In this document: positions 12,866 through 21,840 of the stretch, one piece after another
Position numbering within the stretch: the first letter of the stretch is position 1
How the letters are laid out: each line of letters begins with the position of its first letter
Source of the DNA: Baffinella frigidus
Taxonomy: Eukaryota; Cryptophyceae; Cryptomonadales; Baffinellaceae
Direction: 5' to 3'
Length of the DNA stretch: 22,702 bases
Assembly (NCBI GenBank): GCA_026770585.1
Contig: MU646470.1
Coordinates: 1-22,702, forward strand
Made by a program: the position numbers and the translations under genes
The notes under the pieces: model-generated
Seen by the model: the letters and a program-made list of their open reading frames with translations, nothing else
Database searches by the model: none
Told to the model about the DNA's origin: nothing

Positions 12866-13013
12866 ACGAATTTTGAGAGGGCCCGCACAGTACCCTCTCC
12901 GCACAGCACCATCGATCTGCTACCCCCGCCGGCATCTCCCGCGAGACAGGAGAGAGGCTTGTGCGGTGGGGGAGGATGCTGGCTGTAGGCGGTGACGGTG
13001 GGTGGGTGATGCT
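12866..13013 (+). pseudogene. Truncated 5' end of a WD40 gene (copy 3)
   Basis: Matches the upstream region and first codons of WD40 gene 2: ACGAATTTTGAG, CAGTACCCTCTCCGCACAGC, then ATG at 12976 opening MLAVGGDGGWVML. After GATGCT at 13013 the WD40 sequence is replaced by TATGAGCGAGGTACCCCTG, a family 3 terminus, giving a stop at 13033. The rest of the gene is absent, consistent with a break or rearrangement at an element end. Confidence 0.8.
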
Positions 13014-13034
13014 TATGAGCGAGGTACCCCTGTA
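13014..13034. mobile_element. Solo terminus of a family 3 element
   Basis: TTATGAGCGAGGTACCCCTG is the right-hand terminal repeat of family 3, with no partner end close by. It marks the WD40 copy 3 breakpoint. Confidence 0.7.
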
Positions 13035-13224
13035 GACAACCTGGTCCACAGGTTATGAGGGAATCTTTGGGACACGCAAAGCGCTGGGTCAGGAAACCGT
13101 AACCCCTGAACCCAAACACTACGAGCCCTGCGTCACGCAAGGCCTGCGACAGGCAATCTCCCTTTCCCCCTTAGGGTCAAGCATCGCGCAAGAGTTGAGA
13201 AAATCTCGCAGAGGCAAGTCAGCG

Positions 13225-15446
13225 AAACCCTAAACCCAGAACCCAGAACCCCAAACCCCAAATCCTAAACCCTAAACCCTAAAACCTAAGCTCTAAACCC
13301 TAAACCCTAAACCTAAACCCTAAATGCTAAACCCTAAGCCCTAAACCCTAAACGCTGAACCCTAAACCCAAACCCCTAACCCCTAACCCCTTAACCCCTA
13401 ACCCTAAACTCTAAACCCTTAGCACTAATCCAAAAGCCCTGAACCCTAAACCCTAAACCCTAAACCATAAATCATAGACTCTAAACCCTAACACTAAGCC
13501 CTAGGCCCTAAGCCATAAGCCCTGAACCCTGAACCCTCAAACCTACACCCTGAACCCTAAAACCTAAACCCTAAACCCTAAAACCTAAGCCTTCAACCCT
13601 AACACCTGAGCCCTCAACCCTAAACTCTACGCCCTAGACCCTAAACGTATCGTTTTACAACATGAACCCTACACCATAAACCCTGAACCCCACACCGTAA
13701 CCCCTGAGCCCTTAGCCCTAACCGTACACGGTAAACCCTGAATCCCAAACCCTAAACCCTAAACCCTAAACCCTAAACCCTAAAACCTAAAACCTAAACC
13801 CTAAACCCTACACCCTAAACCCTACACCCCAAACCATAAACCCTACACCCTAACTCTCAAACCACAAACCCTCAATCCCAAACCCTAAATTATAAAACCT
13901 AACACCTCAACTCTAAACTCTAAACCCCAAATTCTAAACCCTCAACTCCAAGCCCTGCACCCTAAACCCTAAACCTGTAAATCTTAAAGCATAAACCGAA
14001 ACCCTAAACCCTGAACCCTAAACACCAAACCCTGAACCCTTCACCATTGACCCCAAGCCCTGATCCCTGAACCCTACACCCTAAAATCTAAACCCTGAAT
14101 CCTACACCCTAAAGTCCAAACTCTAAAACCTGCGCCCTAAGCCCTACGCCCTAAACTCTTAACCTTAAACCCTACACCCTGAACCCTAAACCCTGAACCC
14201 TAAACCCTGAACCTTAAACCCAAACCCTAAAACAGAAACCAGAAACACTCAACCCTTAACCATAAACCATAAACACTAAACCCTGACCCCTAATACCTGA
14301 ACCCTAAACCCTAAACCCTGAAGCCTAACCCCTAAACCCTAAACCTATGAATTTTAATCCATTAATCTTAAACCCTATACCGTAAACACCCATTCCTAAA
14401 ATCTAAGCTTTAAACTTTAAGCCCTCAGCCCTGAATATTAAACCGTAAACCGTAAACCGTAAACCCTTAACCCCAAACCCTGAACTCTCAACGCTGAACC
14501 TCAAAACCTAAACCTTAAACCCGAAACCCTAAATCCTAAACCTTAAACCTTAAAACCTAAACCCTAAACCCCAAACCTACAAACTTTAAACCCTAAACCC
14601 GGAACCATCAACCGTAAACCCTGATCCCTTAACAATGAACCCTTAACCATAAACTTTAAAACCTAAACCCTGCACCCTACACCCTAAACCATTAACCATA
14701 AACCACAAACCCTCAACCCTAAACCCTAAACCCTAAACCCTAAACCCTAAACCCTGATCCTTAAACCCTGAACCGTAAACCCTTGACCCAAAATCCTAAA
14801 CCCAAAATCCTAAACCACGAACCCTAAACCATAAACCCCCAACCCTAAACCCCAAGCCCTTAGCCCTCATCCCGATGCCCTGAACCCTGAACCCTAAACC
14901 CTAAACCTTAAACCCCAAACCCCAAACCATAAACCATAAACCCTAAAACTCAAACCCTAAAACCCAAACCCGAAATCCTAAATTCTAAATCCTAAATCCT
15001 AAACCTTAACCCTAAACCCTGAACCCTAAACCTTAAACCCTAACACCTAAACACTTATGACTAAACCTCAAACCCAGCGTTTTTAAACCAGAAACCCTAA
15101 AACTTAATCTGAACCCTGCACCCTGAATCCTTAACCCGAAACCCTAAACCCTAAACCCTAAACCATAAACCATAAACCCTAAACCTTAAACCCTGAACCC
15201 TAAAACCTAAACCCTAACCCCTAAACCTTAGCCCCTGAACCATAACCCCTAAACCCTAAACCCTAAACCCAAACCCCTAAAAGCTAGACCCTAGAACCTA
15301 AACCCCAAACCCAACACCCCAAACCTGAATCCCCAAACCCTCAAACCTGAACCCTAATCCCTAAACCAGAACCCCGAAACCCAAAACCCTAAACCCTACA
15401 CCCCAAACCCCAAACCCCAAACCCTAAACCCTAAACCCTAAACCTG
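13225..15446 (+). repeat. 2.2-kb degenerate telomere-like array
   Basis: Continuous CCCTAAA-type heptamers with many substitutions and length changes (CCCTGAA, CCATAAA, CCTTAAA, CCCTACA), C-rich strand on plus throughout. Short perfect runs occur near 13750, 14715 and 15240. It separates the WD40 copies at 10.3-13.0 kb from gene 2 at 17.1 kb. It could be an old interstitial telomere or a large expansion of the material found in the introns. Confidence 0.95.
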
Positions 15447-15494
15447 TTGGCGGGTTCGGCGAGGGACCCTACCCTCGTGCCGTGAGACACTGCA

Positions 15495-15606
15495 CAGGGG
15501 TACCTCGCTCACAAGGAGCCGCACCCCCCTCCAGGACCACCGTAGGGCCATAGGTATACGGTAGGGTCCCAGGGGGGTGCGCCTCTTTATGAGCCAGGTA
15601 ACCCTG
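15495..15606. mobile_element. MITE-like element family 3, 112 bp
   Basis: CAGGGGTACCTCGCTCACAA on the left; TTATGAGCCAGGTAACCCTG on the right. Interior CCAGGACCACC and ACGGTAGGGTCCCAGG as in other copies. A decayed copy starts at about 15778 and another terminus is near 16825. Confidence 0.82.
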
Positions 15607-15659
15607 TAGGACCCTACTGTAGGCCTTGGGCGCACTGATGGGCTCTCTGGGTCCTGCCC

Positions 15660-15725
15660 AGACACAGCCTCGGCGGGGGTGCATACATGGTGGCCGTGTT
15701 GGTAGTAATCAAGGTCCCTCCCGGT
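15660..15725 (-). repeat. Dispersed repeat family 8, inverted copy
   Basis: GACACAGCCTCGGCGGGGGT, then GCATACATGGTGGCCGTGTT, is the reverse complement of the 9780-9840 type of repeat. Confidence 0.6.
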
Positions 15726-15888
15726 ATCTGGAAATCAAGAACCCGCGCCCATCTCCATGACCACAGCCCTAGTGCCTACAGGGGTACCTCGCTCATACGA
15801 AAGCGCCACCCCCCTAGGACCACCATAGGGCCCTAGGCATAGGCATGTTGTAGGGTCCTAGGGTGTGATGCGACGTTTCGTGAGTGTC

Positions 15889-15990
15889 ATCCCTTAAGTA
15901 CCCATAGGGTGAATATTCACCCTAACTCGCCGTAGGAAGGTCCCAGGGCCCTACCGTAGGGCGTGTGAGCCTACTGGACACTTACGGGAT
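15889..15990. mobile_element. MITE-like element family 4, diverged copy
   Basis: ATCCCTTAAGTACCC on the left and GGACACTTACGGGAT on the right, around GGGCCCTACCGTAGGGCGTG. It lacks a coding region. Confidence 0.65.
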
Positions 15991-17125
15991 ACATAATAAC
16001 CAGGATCTGGAATCCCGGAAACCGGTGGCGGGCGTGTAGGGCAGATGAGCCTTTCCCAGATCCTAGAGTGCAACCATCCCCGCCTGGGGGTGGGGCATAG
16101 GGCCCTATGCTAGGCCTACTGTAGACCATAGGGCACTATGCATAGGCCTACTGTAGGACCCCAGGGCGGTGCGGTGGTGCGAGTTTCTCCAGCGAATCTT
16201 CTTCTTCTGTACAGGTTATTCTCAAGAATTCACACGCCCCCGGGAGCCTACGGTACGCCTGTCCCTAGGAGGTTGGTCCTAGGGTGGGGTGCGGGGTTTT
16301 GTATGCAAGATATCCGTGTACAGGGGTTACTCGTCGAGCAGCGAGAGCATGCACACAATGGGCTCTGCAGATCGGTCCGTTTGCTTTTGCAGTACTAATT
16401 CAGAATTGCTCGGTTCAAAGATGACCGGAATTTTGACCGAGTTTTCTGTCGAAATCTCCTCGAAAAAACCTCTCGCTGTGTTCACCTACAACTAAGAGTA
16501 GCCGAGAAGCTGTCCATTATCACCCGCTGCAGCTCTTCACACGGGGGGGGGTGTCAGCGCGGGGGGGGGTCTCGTCGAGCGGAAGGGAATCCATGGTGGT
16601 TTCGATCCGTAATAAAACGCTCTTTTCTCTCTCAATGGACAGCCACACCGCGGGCTACGAAGGGATTCCGTGAATAACCTAAACGTGGATAATCCATAGT
16701 CCCTACGGTGGGCAATACGTAGGGACTTAGGGTTCTTCTTAGGGCTGAAGATATTCCTAGGGCTGAAGCTATTCTTAGTGCGCAAGTGCTCGTGCAAAGA
16801 CAGATGTATTTCTACATAGGCACCTCGAATGTAAGGACAACGCCCTCCCCCCAGGACCACCCTAGGCTCCTGGGTATTGATTGGCCTATTAACCGGAGAG
16901 CTGGTGGCGCGTGCGAGAGATGGGGTGAGAGCGCAGGGAGGGGTGGAGGTTTGTGACGCAGTCTTCTGAACGTGTCTTTATTTTTCGAGGAGGATCGACG
17001 CTCACATATGATGCACCTGGCGGGGCAGAGTCCGAGGATCCCAGCACCCTCTCCTTCTTGTCCAACCACCACCCCATTCTTAAACTAATGCGCCCCCCCC
17101 CACACGTACTTGATGCTCCTGACCC

Positions 17126-18226
17126 TCACACTCGATCCAGGATCATTCGAACCACCCCCGGCTCCAGCGCCGGCACCCGCGACCTTTCCCCAAGCCGCGG
17201 GTGCTGCCCCATCGCAAACGCCATCGCCAGCTGCGTGTCCAGCACCCAGTCGCGCCCCCACGCTACGGAGTTGATCCAGCCTCCTATCGTGCTTGGCTCG
17301 ATGGTGCGGAGGAGCGCTCCCGTCGACGCGTCCCACACCTTGCAGCCGTCCCAGCTACTGGAGGCGAGCTTGCTTCCGTCAGGCGAGAAGGAGACGGAGA
17401 AAAATTTATGCTGGGGGTCGACCATGCTCAACCGCAAAGCTCCCGTCTCCACATCGACCAGGTGCACGTCTTGTGCGCCGTGGCTTCCGGCAGTGGCGAT
17501 GGTGCGTCCTTCAGGAGAAAACACCGCAAACCTTCTTCCCTCGAAACTCCTGATCATCTCGCCGCTGTCGACGTCCCACAAAGAAACCAGGGTGTTTCCC
17601 GTGGTCGAGGCGAGCTTGTGACTGTTGGTAGGCGAAAAGAACACCTTGGTCGAGTAACCTTTGTAAGCTTGTGTCATCGTGCGGAGCAACGCCCCTGTGG
17701 TCGCGTCCCAGACGCGAATGGACCCATCCCAGCTCCCGCTCGCCAGCCGCGCCCCGTCTGAAGAGAATGACAACGAGCAGGCTGTCTCGAACTCTCCCTG
17801 CATCACCTGCTCCGCCCTCCCTGTCTGAGCGTCCCACAGGATCACCGTGCTGTCGTTGCCTCCGGTGGCGAGCCTTTGTCCGCACGGCGAGAACGCCACC
17901 GCACGCAATCTCGCAGTGTGCGCTTGTACTGGGCATCTTGCATCCAGTGACGTGCGGTGGCCTATCCTGTTCATCCTGCAGGAGCACGATCCTGTTCCGT
18001 CGTGCCTGGCCCCGGCCATGCACACGACGCCTCTCGCGGCGTCCCAGAGCTTCCAGTTATCCTCAGAATCATCGACGCTCGCCACGAATCTGCCGTCCGG
18101 GGACATTGCCACGCGAGCATAAAAACTATACGGCTGCTCCGCGTGAGCCTGCACTGACCACCTCACATTCCCGGTCGCCTCATCCACCAGCTTCACCCGC
18201 CCACCGTGACCACCTACAGCCAGCAT
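17126..18226 (-). CDS. WD40-repeat protein, gene 2, intronless paralogue
   Basis: A single exon of 366 residues and TGA. I start at the ATG at 18226 (MLAVGGHGGRVKL), conserved with gene 1 and copy 3; the frame also reads a few codons further to GTG. Seven blades are visible: VKLVDEATG, WKLWDAARG, VILWDAQTG, IRVWDATTGALL, VSLWDVDSG, VHLVDVETGALR, CKVWDASTGALL. The C-terminal DTQLAMAFAMGQHPRLGERS and ALEPGVVRMILD match gene 1. The Cys-rich insert GSCSCRMNRIG sits after blade 2. Both positions where gene 1 has introns are uninterrupted. It is divergent from the gene at 18450, 223 bp away. A cytosolic or nuclear scaffold role is likely from the fold, but no partner can be named. Confidence 0.88.
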   Translation of the reverse strand: MLAVGGHGGRVKLVDEATGNVRWSVQAHAEQPYSFYARVAMSPDGRFVASVDDSEDNWKLWDAARGVVCMAGARHDGTGSCSCRMNRIGHRTSLDARCPVQAHTARLRAVAFSPCGQRLATGGNDSTVILWDAQTGRAEQVMQGEFETACSLSFSSDGARLASGSWDGSIRVWDATTGALLRTMTQAYKGYSTKVFFSPTNSHKLASTTGNTLVSLWDVDSGEMIRSFEGRRFAVFSPEGRTIATAGSHGAQDVHLVDVETGALRLSMVDPQHKFFSVSFSPDGSKLASSSWDGCKVWDASTGALLRTIEPSTIGGWINSVAWGRDWVLDTQLAMAFAMGQHPRLGERSRVPALEPGVVRMILDRV

Positions 18227-18449
18227 CCTTCCCCACCGCACAAGGCTCTTTCCAGTCTTGCGGCAGAGGCCGGTGGGGGCAGGCGGCCGATGGTGCTGTG
18301 CGGAGAGGGTACTGTGTGGGCCCCCTCAAAATTCGTTGACTTTGGTACCTTTCTGGCTGCATCAACTTTGCACGACCTTGTCAACTTTTGAGAAAATTGA
18401 CACAAACTATTTTTGCGCCCCATGAAATCGAAAGCGCCCATCGACGAAC
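18227..18449. promoter_or_regulatory. Divergent intergenic region, probable shared promoter
   Basis: A 223-bp gap between the start of WD40 gene 2 (-) and the start of the right-hand gene (+). Its left half resembles the upstream DNA of WD40 copies 3 and 4. An ATG at 18422 opens a 14-codon frame (MKSKAPIDEHGATE) that overlaps the start at 18450, so a small upstream ORF is possible if it lies in the transcript. No TATA box was identified. Confidence 0.4.
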
Positions 18450-19088
18450 ATGGCGCAACAGAATAATGCAGAGCCTAAGGCGGAGCCCAAGCTCTCCCAC
18501 ACGCGCGGCATCAGTGAGATCTTCTGCACAGGCTCAGCGAACCCCGGTTAGTTGCCAGTGCAGGAGCCTTCCCACGCTAGCTAGCGCCCATACACTTGTA
18601 GTAGCATCTAGTCGCATCGTGAGCTGAGCGCTGATGCGACGCTGTGCTTGAACCCATAGCAGCACCCCAGCTCAAAGCTCATTCCTCGGACATCCATTTA
18701 GCACAATTAGCACTCTGACTGTACTAAGCACATAACACATAGCGGTCGATTTTTTTGCACTGCGACTGATCTCCCCCCCCCCCCCCCCCCCCCTGCCGCA
18801 GCGTACGTGGGTCGCTACAAGCAGATCATCGGTGCGATCTGTCTCTCGTTCGAAAAGCCGCTGGCGCGCGTCATCATGATGGGGCGCATGGAGGAGCGCG
18901 TTTTCCCTTCCTGGCCGAGTACGTTCGCCCCCGGATCTAGAGAGAGAGATAGGGGTGGAGGGAGGAGAGAGCTAGGGGCGAAGGGATGAGAGGGGCGGAG
19001 ACACGGTCTTGACCTGGGTGGGAAGCGAAAGGCGTGCGTGCGTGCGTGCGTGCGTGTTTGTGTTTGTGTGCGTGCGGGAGAGAGAGAG

Positions 19089-19132
<44 letters not shown>

Positions 19133-21682
19133 GAGAGAGAGAGAGATGAAGGTCGGCAGGGTACCGCTCTGTCGTGCGCGTGCAACCCTTGGGGAGAGAG
19201 TGAAGCAACCCTGGGGGAGTTCACTCTCTCCTAGGGAGTCCGCTCACTCCCTGAGACACACTCTCTCGGCAGGGTATCGCTCGGTGGCGAAGGTGCAGCC
19301 CTCGGGGGGCATGGCTTTCGAGGAGGTCCTTCCCCACCTTCCAATACCTAGCTCTGCCTCACTCGTTTTGACCGACCTTTCAACCCTGTTTTTGTATCGT
19401 CTCGGTTTCCCGGATTCCCAGCTCTGCCTGAGTAACATTGGGCTCGTCATCAATACATATGTAAATATTGGTTGCACTTGTGAGCTACATTTCCTGCTCT
19501 AAATGTATTTTATGGAGTGCCCGGTTTAAGTCAGGCAGAGCTGGGATTCTGCACAGATCGAGGCTTTCTCAAACCATCAAACGGTGGTGTCTCGGGGGCG
19601 AAACGCGGGCAAAACACGAAACACCCCCGAGTGAGCGCCCACTCCCGCAACGAGATGGGCCTACCACGTGACCCTGAACCCTAACCCCTCACCCCTAAAC
19701 CCTACCCCCTACCCCCTGCCTCATAAACCCTAAACAGTAAACACCCCGCCCGAAACGCAGGTGTCTCCCAACAAGATGGACTGGGCCTACCACATGATCG
19801 AGGAAACCCCTATACCATCAACCCCAAACCCCAAACCCCAACACCCAACACCCAAACGCCAAACCCCAGACCCTAAACCCCAAAACCCTGAACCCTCCTC
19901 CGTATGGTTGCTCCCTGAACCCCAAACCCCAAACCCTCAAACAGGTGCCGCCGAACGAGATGGACTGGGCCTACCACGGGACCGATGAGGACTGCGATGA
20001 GGACTGCGATCCAACCCCTACACCCCACACCCTAACCCCTAAACCCCCCTGAACTCCAAACCCTGAACGCAGGTGCCTCCGCCATCGTTCAACCCTGCAA
20101 CCTTGCGATCGCCAATAAGTAGACCGGGTTGACTTAGATAAGCTTCAATGGCTCCAAGGGCCTAGGGCCTAGGGCCCTGCCCCCTTACACCTAACCCCGT
20201 CGTATCTCTCCCCCTAGCGTGAAGCGGTCGTGTTTGTCAACTTATTGAATCTCGATTTCCCCCAACCCTAAACCCCAACCCCCCGGAACGCAGGTGCCGC
20301 CCAATGAGATGGACTGGGCGTACCACGTGACCGAGGAGGACTGCTCTGCACCTTAACTGCTGACCCCAAACCACAAACCCCAAACTCCGAACCCCACACC
20401 CCGCACCCCACACCCCAAACCCCAAACCCCAAACCCCAAACCCCGAAACCCAAACCCCAAAGAGACAAGACCTTACACCCTAAATACGCGCAGGTGCCAC
20501 CGAACAAGATGGACTGGGCCTACCACGTGACCCGAGGAGGACTGCACGCAAGACACCCCGTGGTCCTCACAGCGCACCCTGTCCACCCTAACCCTTAACC
20601 CCGAAACGCAGGTGCCTCTGCCTGACGTCGACTGGGAGTGTACCACGTGACTCTGGACACGCCCCGTAGTGGTGTGTCGAGGGCTGGGTACAACAGTAAA
20701 CACCCCTGGTGTCTCACTCAGTGAAACACCCGAGTGATCGCCCACTCCCGAACCGCAGGTGCCGCCCGAAACCCTAACCCCTAAAATCCAAACCCCCAAT
20801 CCCCAGGTGCCGCCGAACGAGATGGACTGGGCCTACCACGTGACCGAGGAGGACTGCACGCAAGACGCCCCGTGGTCCGAGGACCAGGTCAAGAAGCTAC
20901 TGTCCGGTGAGATCTAACCCCTACACCCTACACCCTACACCCTACACCCTACACCCTACACCCTACACCCTACACCCTACACCCTACACCCTACACCCTA
21001 CACCCTACACCCTAGCCCCTAGATCCCAACCCCTAAACCCTGAGATGCAAACTCTAAACCGTGAACGCCCCGTAGCTACTGTCCGGTGAAAGATTGGGGT
21101 TTAGGGTTTAGCGTGGGGTTGGGGGTTTAGCTTGGCGTCTGGGGTTTCGCACGGGGGTACGGGTCTAGCTCTGCACGCACGACGGCCCGTGGTCTGAGGA
21201 CAAAGACAAGGCGTTGCTGTCCGGTGATGTGTAAACCCTAAACCCTAAACCATAAACCCCAAACCCTAAACCCTGAACCCTGAACCCTAAACCCTAAACC
21301 CTAAACCCTAAACCCTAAACCCTAAACCCTAAACCCCAAACCCCAAACCTTAAACCCTAAACCCAAAACCCAAAACCCTAAACCCGAACCCCAAGCCTAA
21401 ACCCTGAAAAATAGAAAATAAACCCCAAACCCCAAACCCCACACCAGACGTGCACCACACATGCTTGACATCTCAAATCCGCTCTGGCACTGGCACCTCT
21501 TCCCCTGTAATTTTAAGGGTTTAGGTTTAACCCCCAAACCCTCTAGGGTTTTACTAACCCCAACTCCCCAAGCAGACGTGCACCACACGGGGCTGGACAT
21601 CGCGAAGCCGCTGTTCCGGTGGCGCCTGATCCCCTACACCCAAGAGGGCGTCTCTCTCGCGATTCTCACCTCCGACCACTCG
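18450..21682 (+). CDS. Unrecognised split gene, 5' part, runs past the window
   Basis: I do not recognise this protein. Exons placed by GT-AG ends and phase: 18450-18546, 18802-18918, 19273-19325, 20807-20906, 21576-21682. They join in frame to 157 residues without a stop, so the 3' end lies further right. Visible stretches: MAQQNNAEPKAEPKLSHTRG start (hydrophilic, no signal peptide); YVGRYKQIIGAICLSFEKPL; ARVIMMGRMEERVFPSWPRY; NEMDWAYHVTEEDC; APWSEDQVKKLLSDVHHTGL; LFRWRLIPYTQEGVSLAILT. There is no transmembrane helix or clear catalytic motif. Exon 2 follows a 20-odd C run and GCCGCAG, a strong pyrimidine tract. Exons 3, 4 and 5 have partial copies nearby, and exon 4 is the last of eight copies of its 5' edge. 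A later exon 5 copy (to 21916) has a better donor (GTACGT) and could be used instead. Confidence 0.7.
18773..18793 (+). repeat. Poly-C run in the acceptor region of exon 2
   Basis: About 21 uninterrupted C bases lie eight bases before the GCCGCAG acceptor of the right-hand gene. It acts as the polypyrimidine tract and may vary in length between individuals or reads. Confidence 0.85.
19034..19145 (+). repeat. (TGCG)n and (GA)n microsatellites
   Basis: TGCG repeats near 19034-19056 are followed by GT-rich sequence and a long GA tract to 19145, inside intron 2 of the right-hand gene. Confidence 0.9.
19161..19200 (+). repeat. Partial copy of exon 3 of the right-hand gene
   Basis: CGGCAG followed by GGTACCGCTCTGTCGTGCGC repeats the start of exon 3 (CGGCAG, GGTATCGCTCGGTGGCGAAG at 19273), then runs into AACCCTTGGGGAG and ends. 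Confidence 0.75.
19410..19552. repeat. Inverted repeat in intron 3 of the right-hand gene
   Basis: GATTCCCAGCTCTGCCTGAG at about 19412 pairs with GTCAGGCAGAGCTGGGATTC near 19531. A third CTAGCTCTGCCTCA lies at about 19348. The element type is unknown. Confidence 0.65.
19671..20806 (+). repeat. Array of heptamer tracts and exon 4 edge copies
   Basis: Short telomere-like tracts alternate with partial copies of exon 4, each usually preceded by CGCAG. Copies begin with GTG at 19761, 19945, 20073 (very short), 20294, 20494, 20612 and 20759 (about ten bases); the full exon starts at 20807. The shared core is GTGCCGCCGAACGAGATGGA, CTGGGCCTACCACGTGACC and GAGGAGGACTGC. Copies end at different points and then pass into CCCTAAA-like sequence. 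A further core fragment without the edge lies near 19650. Confidence 0.92.
20921..21013 (+). repeat. (CCCTACA)n perfect heptamer array
   Basis: About 13 uniform copies of a heptamer differing from the telomere unit by one base, starting 15 bases after the exon 4 donor (GTGAGATC). Confidence 0.97.
21090..21160 (-). repeat. Telomere-like tract, G-rich on sense strand
   Basis: TTTAGGG/TTTGGGG-like units after a stray copy of exon 4 sequence (AGCTACTGTCCGGTGA near 21076). Confidence 0.75.
21180..21232 (+). repeat. Partial copy of the 3' end of exon 4
   Basis: GACGGCCCGTGGTCTGAGGA and TTGCTGTCCGGTGATGTG repeat the last 50 or so bases of exon 4 (GACGCCCCGTGGTCCGAGGA, CTACTGTCCGGTGAGATC) together with the donor. 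Confidence 0.85.
21233..21445 (+). repeat. Telomere-like heptamer block
   Basis: CCCTAAA/CCCCAAA with a clean run at about 21280-21330. It leads into ACACCAG at 21447 and a partial copy of exon 5. Confidence 0.92.
21448..21512 (+). repeat. Partial copy of exon 5 with a frameshift
   Basis: After the CCAG acceptor, ACGTGCACCACACATGCTTG follows exon 5 (ACGTGCACCACACGGGGCTG) but lacks one base and carries several substitutions, then fades into intronic sequence. It cannot replace the true exon at 21576 in frame. Confidence 0.8.
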
Positions 21683-21840
21683 GTACCCCCCCCCCGGGGG
21701 GACAGGGAGCTGGATCTAATGTGGTTCCTGATTCACTTTGAACCACCGTTTTGTGTTATCTTAAGGGTATCTTCAGGGTGGAGTGTGTTATCTTAGCCTC
21801 GACATAGCTTTACCATAGCGCAAACCCTGCCCCTACGATA

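Larger units (their letters stand above)
15447..17125. other. Gene-poor, element-rich region
   Basis: No convincing ORF. It contains family 3 elements, a family 4 element, an inverted family 8 repeat and part of a family 2 element near 16650-16730 (GGCTACGAAGGGATT, GTCCCTACGG). Palindromes built on GGCCTACTGTAGG and CCTAGG recur around 16080-16280. Confidence 0.6.

Noticed and set aside
13225-15446. CRISPR array
   Set aside because: There are no constant repeats with unique spacers; it is a continuous degenerate heptamer array in eukaryotic DNA.
13225-15446. A true chromosome end
   Set aside because: The heptamers are degenerate and flanked by unique sequence and genes on both sides, so this is an internal array.
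19671-20906. Exon 4 copies as a family of separate tandem genes
   Set aside because: Each copy carries only the exon's 5' edge, cut at a different length, with no other exons between copies.
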